Positions 31,150-44,226 of a stretch of DNA of 64,000 bases are shown one piece after another (the stretch's first letter is position 1; each line of letters opens with the position of its first letter). A program made the translations under genes and the position numbers. The stretch spans positions 54,454,841-54,518,840 of the forward strand of contig OX419762.1 in assembly GCA_948567375.1 (NCBI GenBank), in the 5' to 3' direction. The notes beneath the pieces are model-generated. The model ran no database searches, was not told the origin of the DNA, and saw only the letters and a list, made by a program, of their open reading frames with translations. Source of the DNA: Lunularia cruciata (taxonomy: Eukaryota; Streptophyta; Marchantiopsida; Lunulariales; Lunulariaceae).

Positions 31150-32365
31150 TCATGCAAGCTTCCTTGAAAGCTTGTCAGACTCCATCAACTTCTTCAACGG
31201 CTGATGATCAATGATGAGAATGAAGGGGTTACCAAATAGGTAACATTGGAAATGTGCTATTGCCCAAATTGTTGCCAAGCACTCTCCCTCATATGAACTA
31301 TACTTCACCTCCGCTGAATTGTTGGAGCAACTAGCATAGGCCACCACAAACTCCTTCCCCTCATCATCATGCTGGGTGAGCACCGCTCCAAACCCCAATA
31401 TACTCCAATCAATATGAACCTGAAATGGTCATCCTCTGATCGGTCTCCTCAAAATAGGAGCAAATGTCAACCTTTCCTTGAGCTCTACAAAAGCTCTCTC
31501 CTGCTCATCTCCCCAACACCACTCCTGTGTTAGCTTGGTCAGTTTCGTCAAGGCCTTGGCAATAGCACTAAATCCTCTAACATAGCGGTGATAAAAATTT
31601 GCCAACCTAAGGAATGCTCACACTCTGCTCACATCCGTAGGCCAAGGAATACATGCAATAGCCTCCACCTTGGTCTGCTGAACACCAAGTCCTCCGGGGG
31701 AGATAGTATGACCCAAATACTTAACCTGCTCATGGAAGAACCTACACTTCCTAGGATGTAATTTGAGTCCATGAGATCTCAACCTCTCAAACACCTCTAA
31801 CAACTGTCTCTCATGCTCCTCCATAGTAGTGCTATAGACCAAAATGTCATCAATATAACACCAAGTAAAATCCAATCCAACTAGGACCCTATCTATGACC
31901 CTTTAGAACTCAGCATGAGCATTCTTTAACCCAAACGGTAAGAAACTCCACTGATATAACACATCCTTGCCATGAGGATCAATAGCTTAGAATGCTGTCT
32001 TGGACTTATCCTCCTCCTTGATTAGCAATTGATGATATCCTGCTCAAAGATCCAAAGTACTGAAGACCTTTGCATGCCCAATCGCATCAAAAATCTCCTC
32101 CGGTGTAAGCATGGCATACCAATCAGCCTTGGTCTGTCGGTTGATAGGATGGTAATCTCCACACATTTGCCTATCCATGTAGTTTCCATGCATATCCTTC
32201 TTAATTGGCATCACTATTGTTGATGCATACTCTCCATGCGAGATCTCCACCAAACCAACCTCAAAAAAGTCACTACTCCGACTCTGGTTCATTGTCCTCT
32301 CCACATCACTCTATTGATAAGGACGTTGGAAAACTGGTGTATCGCTAGTCAGCTCAATCTATATA
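31150..32365 (-). pseudogene. Element I: reverse transcriptase and RNase H
   Basis: RT pieces in order: GLVEISHGEYASTIVMPIKKD, CGDYHPINRQTKAD, AKVFSTLDL, FLPFGLKNAHAEF, then the catalytic box YIDD (31846-31857, WCYIDDILVYS) and VKYLGHTISPGG. RNase H follows with LGFGAVLTQHDDEG, YSSYEGECLATIWA and IIDHQPLKKLM. Several stops and a few shifts interrupt it. The YIDD box differs from the FIDD of the A family and shows that I is a different lineage. Confidence 0.82.
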
Positions 32366-32859
32366 CTAGCTCCCTTTAGAGCACTCAAATCCTTCATATT
32401 GAAGGCAAAACAACTCGTGTGGTTCCTCAAGAACCTCCAAGAACCCTCCGTCTTTCCTCTCTAGTAAGCTTGGGTCCAAGATTTGGCTCCCAAGTATCCT
32501 CTGTAATTGTAGTAGGAGTGGAAGATGTACTGACTTGCTACTACATTGGGCCCTTAGGAGCAATAGTGTCATGCCTCTGACCACTAGAGGTCCCAACCTC
32601 TGTGTGAAAAACTCCCTCCACTCTGGCTGCAAGCTCCACACGTCCTCTAGTTGCATCCCAAGTGGACCAAGGGTGTAATCCAAGTAGCCCACGCTCACCT
32701 GGATGGACTCCAAGTAGACCACTCTCCCTAGTAGCTACTGGCTGCGTCCCAAGAATACCATGTCCACTTGGTCCATCGCCCCTAGCATGTGCCTGAATTG
32801 TCTTGATAGGCACATGGCTCACAAGTGTCTAAGTGGTGATGCCTATCAAGCGCATCCTA

Positions 32860-33850
32860 CATTGCTCTGCCAAGCCAAGGCTCATAATCTAGGTTAAAAA
32901 AATTCAAGTCCATAGCCTGACCTAACACCTAATGCTTGGATGCCTTTGACACCAATAGAACAGCGGTAATACCAATCTATTGCCTTCTCTCTCTCATCGG
33001 CATTGGGCTCCACCAACTACTGTAACTGTGAGTCTCAAACAAGTCCAAGTCCTTCCTCTCAAAAAGCATGAGAGCCTGGGAAACTCATGAGTGTGGGAAA
33101 TGCGGCTCTAGACTATCCAACTAGGTTCACCACTACCATAGGTGACCTATCAGCCACTACCATTGTCTAAGACTGACGCCCAACATCCAAGATATCATCA
33201 ACAAGGATGTGGTCAAGTCATTGAATCCCATCATAAGTATGCTATAGGACCTCTTTAGGTAAGAGGTTTGTCCACCAAAGACGAAGACAATGAGCCCGTG
33301 ATCCCACTTTGGTTGCATCCAACAATATAGTAGGTCCCATCCAAGAATGGACCTGATGTGTACTTGCCACCACTCTGGTGCAAGAATCACCCATCAAAGG
33401 AACATTCTCCAAAAGGTAAGTTGGAGAAACAGATTGATGAACCTGGAGATGTCATAGTATTTGTAACATCTCCCAAAACAACCAAAACAAGGATTCTGAA
33501 GACCCAAACCTTGGCCAGCACATGTATGTCCTTGACATGGCCATTAAAAAATCACCAAGTAAATAGGCCCATGTCTCTCCAGATCATGCGCCCCCAATAA
33601 GGAAATGTCTACTAGTAGGGCCTTCTAGTAACCTCTGATTGTTGATATTGGTTATAACTCTGGATACCGATAGGCCAAGTATGCCACATGATGTAGAGAA
33701 ACTCGCCTATCAATCTCATCTCTCTCTACATACAAATACCTTTGTACTCGTATACCCACTTATAATACTGTAGCTAGTCTAGTGCTAATCCCACCAAACA
33801 ACTCCAATAGACATATCCCCTCCATTGGATACTGCCAAGCAATGAGTGTG
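32860..33850 (-). pseudogene. Element I: DNMT3-like cytosine-5 DNA methyltransferase domain
   Basis: About 330 codons between protease and RT. Motifs in order: I, LLELFGGIST (33781-33840, SAM binding); a YLYVE segment; IV, WPCQGHTCAG with the catalytic PCQ at 33532-33540; FWEMLQIL; VI, YLLENVPL with ENV at 33401-33409; VIII-like, GSRAHCLRLWWTNLL near 33280; then VEPNADERE near 33010 and SLGLAEQ. The order and the SxAHxxR..W.NL form resemble DNMT3-type enzymes, which add methyl groups to cytosine in DNA. Motif I to PCQ is in one phase with stops (after VL, PEL, RGY and VIF). A frameshift near 33480 precedes ENV. The domain is collinear with the polyprotein, so it belongs to the element. Retrotransposon-encoded methyltransferases are known from charophyte algae and dinoflagellates, as I recall. 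This copy is dead. Confidence 0.85.
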
Positions 33851-33959
33851 GTATCCAGGGGTGTCAAAGTAATCAACTCTAGAGGCTCATCCTCACACTC
33901 ATCTCCTGATTGTATGAAGGCTCTACTCCAAGCCTATTGCACCAATTGATATGCATGTT

Positions 33960-35016
33960 GCTACAATGCCTCCTCTGAACTCCACAATGGAATATCCAAG
34001 GTGGATGGAACAATCCCACTCATACTCCAAATCTGAGTGATCTCCTTTGGTATTGGAGTATTCTCTACATGGGCGTTCTCCTCCAACAAGTCACCAAGCC
34101 AAGTAACTGCACCATTGAAAGCTAAAATTGATGGTGCCATGGTCTTGGATTGTAGTGAGCCAAGACTACAACTACTAAAGCATACTGGCAAGCAACATAC
34201 CCATCCCTCAGCAGACTGCCAACCTGGTCTATAAGAAGCTGTCTCCTCCCAATAATCATTACTGAAACCCATGAGGTATAACACTGCTCCCACAACTAGC
34301 ACATCATATGACTCAACTATTGTTGCAATAGCCTGAGCTCTCACCACCGAGCTATCAATCGGATGACCAGGCTGAACCTAGACAACAAGCTCCCCATGTG
34401 TGACATACTGTGTCAAACTAACACCTAGAGATGTCTGGATCTGAAATAGACACCTCTCTACATTGGTCTTCTGTAACTCCAAACCAACTACTATAGCCTT
34501 CTCTAACATAAGGGGTTGCGCACCAGAGTCTAACAAGACTTTTTGTGGTGTATAGACCTTCCCTAAAGGTCCCACCAAGTAGAAAATCCCCCTTTGGTTA
34601 TCCAATAGGACAACACCAAGTGTGAACCGCGCTCTCTCAAAGGCTGGTCTAGCTAGCAACTCCTCCACTCTAGTCGTTGTTGCCTGCCATAAACCATTGG
34701 TCATTGAATGGATCCCATGCTCCTCAACCAAGTCAGCTCCACTACCAACCACCTCTACTCTAGTAGTAGGAACCACATCATCTTTACTCTCATAAAGCAT
34801 GGCAGTTAACCGGAACACTAGAGCTAGGTCAACTCCCAATGTAAACATGTCATTGGTTGAAAATAAAGGGCATCGTATAATCAGCTGAGCCGCCCCCAAC
34901 ATTGTGCTAGACTCAGTCTGTGTAGTAGCAGGTGGCTGACTAGCAAGTAGTTGATCATGCACTCTATCACCACCTACCACACTTGCATTGGGACATCTAG
35001 GAGCCATGGATGTCAT
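33960..35016 (-). pseudogene. Element I: aspartic protease region
   Basis: An intact run of 212 codons (35016-34378) includes RFTLGVVLLDNQRGIFYLVG and the protease active site VLLDSGAQPL (DSG at 34522-34530). After a TAG the same domain continues (HPIDSSVVRAQAIATIVESY, VLVVGAVLYLMGF, WEETASYRPGW) to 33960, leading into the methyltransferase. The D-S-G triplet is intact. This protease would process the polyprotein. Its position directly ahead of the methyltransferase is unusual for Ty3/gypsy. Confidence 0.75.
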
Positions 35017-35399
35017 CTACAATGCCTCATGAAAGACTGCATGAAAGACTAGGGAACTCTGACTTGTCTCCCAACCTCTCCTCTTATGGGTCCAACTCCA
35101 TTAATGCTCCTCTAGGCTCTAGAGCACGTACTGCACTCCTAGTCATTGTTGTAGATGCATCCACCTGTGCCACTCCACACATGAAATCCAAAGCATCTCT
35201 ATCACCAACATATGAGATGGAAGCCTCAACACTCAAATCTGATCTCCTCTTAGCAATGGCCATACTAGCCAATCTTTGTTCCAACTACTCAATCGGAGTA
35301 GCCATAGCTGTATCAGAAGTAAGGGCAGGTACTACACCTCTACTAGGTGTAGATCCTCTACTACGACCTCAACCACCTCATCCTCCATGAACTAAAGCT

Positions 35400-36071
35400 C
35401 CTCTACTACTTGCTATAGCAGCCCTTCCACTCTGTAACTCTGGGTGTAGGTCACAACATTGGTCACTAGTGTGACCAAATCTGTGGCAATGCTCACACTA
35501 CCTTTGTGATGGATGTGATGTACCAAAGGTATTAAGTCCGCTGCCTTGCGTACACTCTCTTCTATGGTGAGGTCCACCACAAGTCCAACAAGCAACACCA
35601 CTACTCATTGGTTGCTGCTGATCCAAAAATGAAGGTAAGGGTCTAGCTCCACTAGGCCCTCCACTCGCTCCATAAGATTTGGGCTATCCACCCTGTCCTC
35701 AAAAACCAAGTGGGCGTGGTGCACTTTGGTGCACTCTAGAAGAAGTCACAACCGTGGATGAGGTCTCCCTACCAAATCCAGATGTCACCACTCTCTCCTC
35801 CACCATGTTGAGCTCAATATGCTCAGCCAAACCAAAGACCACTGCCAAAGTAGGCAAAGTAGCCTATAACAACATAACATCACAAACTCTACATTGCAAC
35901 TCCCTATCCAATATCCCATACCAAAACTAGACTGCATGAGCCTTAGTAACTCCCTTAGTGAAACTGATCAGCCACCTCATGCAAGTGTATGCCTTGTGTA
36001 GGCTCTCTCCAACCTTCCATTGGAACTCCTGCAAGCTCCCTAGCTTGTCAATCCGCACTCCTTGGTAGTTC
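35400..36071 (-). pseudogene. Element I: Gag C-terminal half with two zinc knuckles
   Basis: It starts YQGVRIDKLGSLQEFQWKV at the C insertion boundary, continues GESLHKAYTCMRWLISF and FWYGILDRELQCRV (Gag core pattern), then a low-complexity linker. It ends with two CCHC-like knuckles: CWTCGGPHHRREC and, after about 20 residues and a stop, CEHCHRFGHTSDQC. These would bind RNA. Frameshifts and stops are present. Confidence 0.75.
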
Positions 36072-36762
36072 TGTAACACCCATTTGTGCATGTGTGTGGT
36101 ATTGTGATATTTAGCTTGGTATTACAAGAACTTGAGAGATATTATTTATATAGAGATAAATGATGGTACTACATTAGTCATGATTAGCTAGATTTAGTCA
36201 TAGGTAATATAGAGGGAACCTTACTTTAGAGTAGGTGGAAAAGATGAGCACCACTATTTTGGATTCTAATGTGTTGACGGTATTATTCATAAGTGTTTGG
36301 CTTTGAGGAAAGAGTTGAGAACTCTTGGGCCCGCAAGGCTTTTTGTTTTAGATTCTTCTTTAGTCCAAGGATAGCCCATGTGAAGGAATCCTTGACTTAG
36401 AAGTTGGGTCAAGATAAGATCACATGCTTAGGAGAATATGCCCATGTGAATAGATATTCCTTTCTACTTTTTGACTTTACTTGAATTTTAGCCTAGTAAC
36501 TTGAGTTACTCCAGTAATTAGTTAATTTGGTATGTAATTATTTCACAAGTATATAAACAAGGGGTGAGGAGGTACTCATCATCCTTTCATTTGCATCTAA
36601 CTCTCTCTCATTGAGTTCTCTAGTGAGCAATGTCTTGAGTCTTGGAGTGTTAGCCTTGGAGGAGTATGATGGAGTTGGGGGTTTCTTGCCTTCTTAGTCC
36701 ATGGTGCGCTCCCATAATAGCCATCAGAGGTTCATTATGAGTGAGAGACAGGCCGGCTCACA
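36072..36762 (+). repeat. 5' LTR of element C
   Basis: 691 bp, TGTAACACCCATTTG to GGCCGGCTCACA. It keeps the 9-bp catttgtgc near its start that the C 3' LTR lacks. The TATA box is tatataaa in acaagtatataaacaagg near 36548. Confidence 0.9.
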
Positions 36763-36766
36763 TTTT

Positions 36767-36783
36767 TGGTTCCGTTGCCGGGA
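36767..36783 (+). promoter_or_regulatory. Primer-binding site of C, tRNA-Glu type
   Basis: tggttccgttgccggga lies four bases after the LTR end and is identical to the A site. The C leader follows to 37448, where B is inserted. Confidence 0.8.
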
Positions 36784-37448
36784 CCTCTCTAGAAGGCAAG
36801 ATGATATTCCGTGTTCAATTCTACATTAGGTAGAAGGAGGCTATGAGAGCTCACTTGGAGAGAACATTAGGAGAGGAGAGGGCTGAACTTATGTTAGAGA
36901 ACAAAGATCTATTTGTATACACTATAGTTCATGATGATGTCTTTGAAGTGATTTTGTACATCTTGTACACATGAGAGGATTTGGAGAGATTGTGTGAGGT
37001 GGATTGCAGATTTTGGGGATTAAGGTGATTTTGGGCAAAATCTCAAGTTTAAAATCTGAACTTGAAATTTCTACACATGATAGCTTGGGTTATCTTCAGT
37101 TAGCACAGTTGGAATTATTGTGAGAGCTATTATGAGCATTTGGTTAGAATTTTTGAAAGTTGATAGGGTAAACTGCTCTGCAACTGCATGCTCTGTAGAA
37201 AATTGTACAAAGTCTTCCATTTCTTTAAATTTAAGTGGATTATTGTGAAACTTTTCAAGAAAATTGAGTATGTTATAATCCAACTTCTGACTCAAAAATT
37301 AGACGTAGATAATTCTTGAGCAAGAAGTTATGAGTTTTTGAAGTGAGGGGGGTGGTTTTCAGACCAAATCTGAAATATGTGTGCTGAATAGAAAGGTGTG
37401 TAGGCCAAATGGCTTGATGAAAAGATCTGAAATTTTGCAGGGAGGGAC

Positions 37449-38118
37449 TGTGAGCCGGCCTGTCTCTCACTCAGGATGAACCTCTAATGGCTATTATGGT
37501 AGCGCACCATGGACTAAGAAGGCAAGGAACCCCAACTCCATCATACTCCTCCAAGGCTAACACTCCAAGACTCAAGACATTGCTCACTAGAGAACTCAAT
37601 GAGAGAGAGATAGTTGCAAATGAAAGGATGATGAGTACCTCCTCACCCCTTGTTTATATACTTGTGAAATAGTTACGTACCAAAGTTACTAATTACCGTA
37701 GTAACTCAAGTTACTAGACTAAAAGTCAAGTAAAGTCAAAAAGTAGAAAGGAATATCCATTCACATGGGCATATTCCCCTTATCTTGACCCAACCACTAA
37801 AGCAAGGATTCCTTCACATGGGCTATCCTTGGACTAAAGAAGAATCCAAAACAAAAAGGCTTGCGGGCCCAAGAGTTCTCAACTCTTTCCCCAAAGCCAA
37901 ACACCTAGGAATAATACCAAGTCAACACACTAAAATCCAAAATAGTGGTGCTCATCTTTTCTACTTCCTCTAAAGTAAGGTCCCATCTATCTTAGCTATG
38001 ACTAACTTTAGCTAACCATGATTAATATAGAACCATCCTTTATCTCTATATAAATAATATCTCTTAAGTACTTGTAATACCAAGCTAAATATCACAATAC
38101 CACACACATGGTGTTACA
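37449..38118 (-). repeat. 3' LTR of element B
   Basis: 670 bp. Next to the polypurine tract it lacks 9 bp (catttgtgc in element orientation) that the B 5' LTR still has. The C 3' LTR lacks the same 9 bp. Confidence 0.9.
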
Positions 38119-38166
38119 TTTACCCCCGGACTAAGTTTTCACTTTGTCCTCAAAGTGAAGGTCTCT

Positions 38167-41100
38167 CTACCTTCTATGGTACATCTTCAACTTATCATGG
38201 TTAATCCTATCAAAGTGTCTTCCTCCCAACTCCTTGAGATCATAGGTGTAATTGCCCCACACCTTCTCTACTATAAAAGGTCCAAAGTACTTAGGCAAAA
38301 ACTTCTTTTGCACTCTCTTGAATCGAATGGAATCAAACAACATTACCCAATCACCTTCTTTGAAAGGCTCCACCTTCTTCTTGCCTTGCCTCTTGTCATA
38401 GCTCTCCTTTTGTTTCCTTTGGGCTTGCTCCACTCGAACCATAGCAACTGCTCTTGCCTCTTCCAACTCCATGAGTTGATCCTTCCTTGACTTCTTTGCA
38501 TCACCTCCTTGTGCTTTCTTCAATCTCCTATGAATGCTTTGGAAGGTAGGAAGATCAAAGTGAATAGGTAAGGTAGACTCAATACCATACACCAATTGAA
38601 ATGGAGAATATCCAGTGGAAGTTTTCATGGTTGTCCTATACTCCCACAAAACTGCATGAATCCTCTTGTCCCAATGATGTTTAGCCCCCTCCATTTCTGC
38701 ATCTTTGGCCAACATCATGCACAAGGTCTGATTGGTTCTCTCTGCCAAGCCATTGGAATTTGGCTTATAGGATGTAGTTACTCTATGTGTGATAGAGAAA
38801 TGTCGTAGCATGGCTGTAGTAATGCTTCCTGTAAACTCTCCTCCTCTATCAGAAACCAACTCCAAAGGGCATCCAAATCTAGTGATAATGCGTTCATAAA
38901 GAAATCTACCCACTTCATCTTCATTCTTGTCCCTCAATGGTCTAGCCTCAACCCACTTGGTAAGGTAATCAGTAACTACCACAATGTACCGATTGTTCCT
39001 TGGGGTTCTATTGAGAGGACCTACAAAATCAATTCCCCACTTCTCAAAAGGTCCTAGCAATGGAATTGATCTAAGTGGTGGAGTGGATGTAGACTTTCTA
39101 GCAAAAGCTTGACAAACATGACAAGTTTTGCAATAATCAAGACAATCCTTGAAAATCCCTCTCCAATGGTAACCTGCATCTAGAATCTTGAAAGCAGTCA
39201 CCTTTCCTGCAAAGTGTCCTCCACATACTAAACCTTCATGAAACTCCTTTATGAGTAGGATAGACTCTTCCTTACCCACTGCTCTTCGAAGTAGACCATC
39301 TGCTCCTTGGTGAAAAAGAATATCCTCCACCATTGTGTAAGGTCTAGATCTTGCTGCAAGGGCCTTCCTCTCCCTAGCATGCATCCCTTCTGGATAGTTA
39401 CCTTTTGTCACAAAATCCACAATCTCCTTGTACTCCATTGGAACCTCTTGAGTGACTGAGATTGTCATGAGCTCCTCATCCGGGAAGGAATCATCCACTG
39501 GCTCATCTCCATCATGATCATAGGCTTTAGATAATAAATCAGCATTTGCATGTTTCTTTCCTGGCCTATCTTCAATGGTGTAGTCATACTCAGACAAGAG
39601 TATCATCCACCTTGCTAGTCTCCCTTCAACATTAGGCTTGTTGAAGATGTACTTCAAAGCCTTGTGATCCGTGACAATGGTGGCTTTCCCTCCAATCAAG
39701 TAGTGTCTAAACTTCTTGAGACCAAAGATCACTGCCAACCCTTCTCTCTCCGTGACAGAGTAGTTCTTCTCTGCTGAAACCATCTACCTACTAGCATAAG
39801 CTATTGGATGATCATGCCCATCATGGTCTAATTGACTAAGAGTGCATCCTATAGCTTCATTAGAAGCATCAGTGTAGAGGATGAAAGGTTTACTCCAATC
39901 AGGTTTAGCAAGAATTGGAGCTACAACAAGGGATTGCTTGAGCTCCTCAAAAGCTTTGAGAGCCTCCTTGTCTTCCAAAATCACCATGTAATCTACACCC
40001 TTCTTCATGTAGATGGTCAATGCATAAGCCTTGTTGGAAAATGAGAAGATGAACCTCCTATAGTACCCAACCATCTCCAAGAATTGGCGTAACTTTGTCA
40101 AGCTTGAAGGGAATGGAAGGTCTGAGATTTTCCTCACCTTCTCAGGATCAACTGCTATTCCATCCTTGGAGATGATATGCCCCAAAAGTAGACCTTCTTC
40201 ACATCCAAAAATGCACTTCTCTGGGTTGAGTGATGCATTTGCCTCATCCAAGCGTTGCAAGACTTTGATTAGGTGCTCAAAGTGCTCCTCCTTGCTCCCA
40301 TAGACACAAAAGTCATCAATGAAATCTCTCACAAATTTCCCAATGAAAGGTTCAAATACCTTGTTCATGAACCGTTGGAATGTGGCTGGAGCATTGCAAA
40401 GCCCAAAAGGCATGACCTTGAAAGCGTAAGTTCCCCAAGGTGTGGTGAATGTGGTGAGTTGTTGATGCTCTGGTGCAATCTTGATTTGGTTATATCCACT
40501 ATAACCATCTCCAAAACTGTACCTCTCATGACCTGCAACCTCCTCCAAGATCTCATCAATGAATGGCAATGGGTAGTAGTCCTTCTTAGTAACAACATTA
40601 AGCTTCTTGTAATCCACACATACCCGAAGCTTGCCATTCTTTTTCTTCACAATGACAATTGGAGACACCCATTCTGAATTCTCCACCTCAAAGATAAATC
40701 TAGCTTCCTTGAGCTTATCAATCTCCTCCTTCACAACCAAAGATATTGGTGGGCTAATGCGACGTTGCTTTTGGCGGATTGGTCTTGCATGTGACTCCAC
40801 CTCTATCTTGTGCTCCTCCAAGGTGACTTCCTTCAAATCCTTGTAACTAAAAGCAAACACATGGATGAACTTGCGGAAAATCTCCTCAAATCTCACCTTC
40901 TCCTCCTTGGTAACATTTGGGCCATACATGAGGGTAGATAACCTTCTCTCTACCTCCTCAAGTGTCAATGGTGATTTATCTGGGTCCTTCAAAACCTCTG
41001 GCTTAGGTGCAAAATCCATAGCACACAAAGGATACACATCTGAATCAGATTTAGATTCATCCTCCTCCGTGGAAGTCTCCTCTTCCATGCTTGTGTCCAC

Positions 41101-42659
41101 ACCTGAAGCTCCTTCTTCAGAATCTGATTCCCAATAATCAGAAGATGGTGTATCTGAATGGGAAGTGTTGGTGGTGTTAGTCACAGGAACAATGACTCTA
41201 TGGTTTGATGGCCCAATCCTCAAGTACCCTTTGTGCCATTGATCAGTTGTGCGTGCTGCTCTCAACCATGGCCTCCCAAGAAGTAAGTCATAGCTTGAAT
41301 CCTTCAAGACTTGGGAAGTCATGAGATTTTGAATTCCCATAATTGAAACTACCACCTTATCCATCACCCCTACTGGTCGAACTTGTTGCTTGTTTGCCAT
41401 GCTCACCACAAATGTTGAAGGTCTTGAGGGTATCATACCCAACTTCTTCATCAACCTTTCTGACATGGCATTCACTGCTGATCCTCCATCAACCAATGCA
41501 TCCTTGATGTTGTGACCATTCACTCTCACATCAATCTTGGAGGCATATTCACAAGCTTCCCATGGTGCTGGCTTGGCATCCACCACCCCCATTGATATTG
41601 GAACTTTTGCCTTCTTCTTCTTCTTGCTCCTTGTAGAGCTCAAACCACCTCTAAGCTCCTTTCTCAAGGTAGGGTTCAAAGCAATTAATTGGCCCACTGT
41701 GATGTTAGCCTTGTGACTACCAACATCCTCCAACACATTGTAGTTCCATTGTTGCTTTGAGATCAAGAAGTACTCCATCCCCAACTTCTTCCTTGGAGTC
41801 TTTGTTGTTGATGGTGTTGAGGTGCGAGTGCTCCTAGTAGACATAGGAGTATCCTTGCTTGAAGTAAATCCTTGAGAAGAGTGAACATCCTATGCAAAAC
41901 GAGCTCTCTTCTTCTCTTGTGCCAAAAGCTCCAAATTAAGACCCTTGGAGTTTGAGCACTCTCCCTTCTCATACTTGCTCTCAACCACATCTATGGATGC
42001 TATCCCCTTACCTTTGTTGGGATTAGGAGCCACTTGGGTTTCACTACCTCCCTCTTTCCCTCTATTGGCTCCCTCATAACCCCTTCCTCCATGGTAAGTG
42101 GAATTTGGGCAATTCCTTTGGATATGGCCTCTTCCTCCACAACCAAAACAATTTCTATCATTGAAATTGTTGGCTGGTTGGCCTCCTCTATATGGATAGT
42201 TTCCATAACTCCTAGGCCCTCTCCCTACATTCTGGTCCACCTCTCTCTTCTCCCATAGTTGCACCACATTGATCTTGAGATCCGCAAGTTGTTCTGTGAT
42301 GGTTTGGAGTGGATCTTTTGGTGGAGGTGCAAGAACTGGACCCTCACTTTCTCTCCATCTCCTTGCTTGAGAAATGTAACCTCACTCATCAATCTCTCAT
42401 AACTCTCATCAGGAAGAAAGTTCTCAATGAGTGCTGAAGTCAAAGTCTCCCAAGACTCCTCTTCCCCCTCTCTCCTCTCTCTCTTTTGGTATTCTGACTC
42501 ATACCATGTAAGTGCTGCATCCTCAAAGAAATCTGGTAATAATGAGGCCCACTCATTCTTCCTCCTCTCATTGTTTCCTATGCAAGCTCTCTTGAAGTCT
42601 CTCACAAAGGCCTCCACATCTTCTCCATCCTTGCCAAAGAAAACCGGAAGTTTCCCCAT
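38167..42659 (-). pseudogene. Gag-Pol of element B, disabled
   Basis: The start (MGKLPVFFGK) and most of the sequence match A closely. Three lesions are visible. A deletion at 42340/42341, equivalent to A 14634-14967 (334 bp), shifts the frame within gag. A stop replaces Glu after KKRARFA (near 41890). A stop replaces Gln after AYASR in RNase H (39784). Otherwise the zinc knuckle, the protease VDGGSAVN, the RT FIDD box, the TPWGTYAF motif that A has lost, and the integrase HHCC and DDE residues are intact. Such a copy could not make a full polyprotein. Confidence 0.92.
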
Positions 42660-42892
42660 CTTAACCCCTCACTATCTTTCTTTTCTCTCAATTATTTTTT
42701 TCTTTTTTTTTCTCTCACGCTATTACTAATAGAGTATATACATGACTAACACCATCTGAGAATAATACACTCTAGGGAACACAAAAGGTTCAAGTTGCTC
42801 CAAGATTTCTATAGCAACATCAAATCCTAGAGTGCATATTAAATTAACTCTCATGGATAGTTTATCCATAAGTTGAAAGATTATCTCCATCA

Positions 42893-43366
42893 CTAATCTT
42901 GAGAACTAGCTGATGAAGGTGGTAGTATTTTTGTAGCTGTACTAAGACTCTCTCCAAGATCCTTCACCAAAGTTTCCAAAAGTGCTTTTACTCCACTACA
43001 CTCATGTCCTTTTGGAAGTCCTTCAACTCCACAAACCTCACACAACTCCTTGGTCTTAGATCTTCTCCCTCCCAATCTTGGTGAAGAAGGTCCAACATGC
43101 AAACCCAAGTCAAGTAAGCCTCTCCTTTCCCTCAATCTCTTGCTCTCAAAGGTCAATGGACATGAACTTGCCTTATGTCCCTTCTCTCCACATAGAAAGC
43201 ACTTAGACTCACTCTTTCCTCCAAGTGGTGTAGGTTTTTGGATCCTCTCAACACTCTCTTCAAATTCTATTGTAAACTCTCTTTTCCTCAAATCCACCCC
43301 TACAATCACCTCAAACCCTTGGGGAAGCTTGCATAATCTCAATTTCCACTCTTGATGACCCTCCAT
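42893..43366 (-). CDS. ORF0 of element B, intact
   Basis: 157 residues from the MEGHQEWKLRL start, nearly identical to A (differences include Val/Leu near KLPQGF and Glu/Lys near the C-terminus). Both Cys/His clusters are kept. It stays open although gag-pol beside it is broken, but the element is too young for this to show selection. Confidence 0.75.
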   Translation of the reverse strand: MEGHQEWKLRLCKLPQGFEVIVGVDLRKREFTIEFEESVERIQKPTPLGGKSESKCFLCGEKGHKASSCPLTFESKRLRERRGLLDLGLHVGPSSPRLGGRRSKTKELCEVCGVEGLPKGHECSGVKALLETLVKDLGESLSTATKILPPSSASSQD

Positions 43367-44226
43367 GTTCCCCAAGATGAATCTAAACACTCAAACATGC
43401 TTTTTGTTGATCTCAAACTTCTCATGCATGAGATCTCCACTCTGCAGAATTGACCCTTCCTCACAATGTCACTCAAATCTCCTAACCAATATATCATTGT
43501 CCTCTGAAATTTTCCACACTTGATCACAACTCCACAGTGTCCCTCCCTGCAAAATTTCAGTTCTTTTCATCGAGCCATTTGGCCTAGACACCTTTCTATT
43601 CAGCACCCATATTTCAGATTTGGTCTGAAAACCACCCCCCTCACTTCAAAAACTCATATCGCCCTGCGCAAAAACGATCTCTCTCTAATGTTTGTGGCAG
43701 CAGGTAGGATACAATGCACTGAATTTTCTTGGAAATTTTCAGGACAATTCACTTAAAATTGAAGAAATGGCAGACTCTGTACAATTTTCCAGAGAGCATG
43801 CAGTTGCGGGAGCACTTTACCCTATCAACTTTCAAAAATTCTAGCCCAGTGCGCATAGAAGCTCTCTCAATAATTTCCAGTGTGCTAACTGAAAGATAAT
43901 CCAAGCTATCATGTGTAGAAATCTCAAGTCCAGATCTCAAACTTGAGATTTTGCCCAAAATCACCTTAATCCCCAAAATCTGCAATCCACCTCACACAAT
44001 CTCTCCAATTCCTCTCATGTGTACAAGATGTACAAAATCACCTCAAAGACATCATAATGAACTACAGGGTATACAAATGGATCTTGGTTCTCTAACATAA
44101 GTTCAGCCCTCTCCTCTCCTAATGTTCTCTCCAAGTGAGCTCTCATAGCCTCCTTCTGCCTAATGTAGAATTGGACGCGGAATATTATCTTGCCTTCTAG
44201 AGAGGTCCCGGCAACGGAACCAAAAA

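Noticed and set aside
32860..33850. Fragment of a host DNA methyltransferase gene inserted by chance
   Set aside because: It lies in the same strand and order between protease and RT, with no breakpoints, introns or repeats at its edges, so capture by the element is the better reading.
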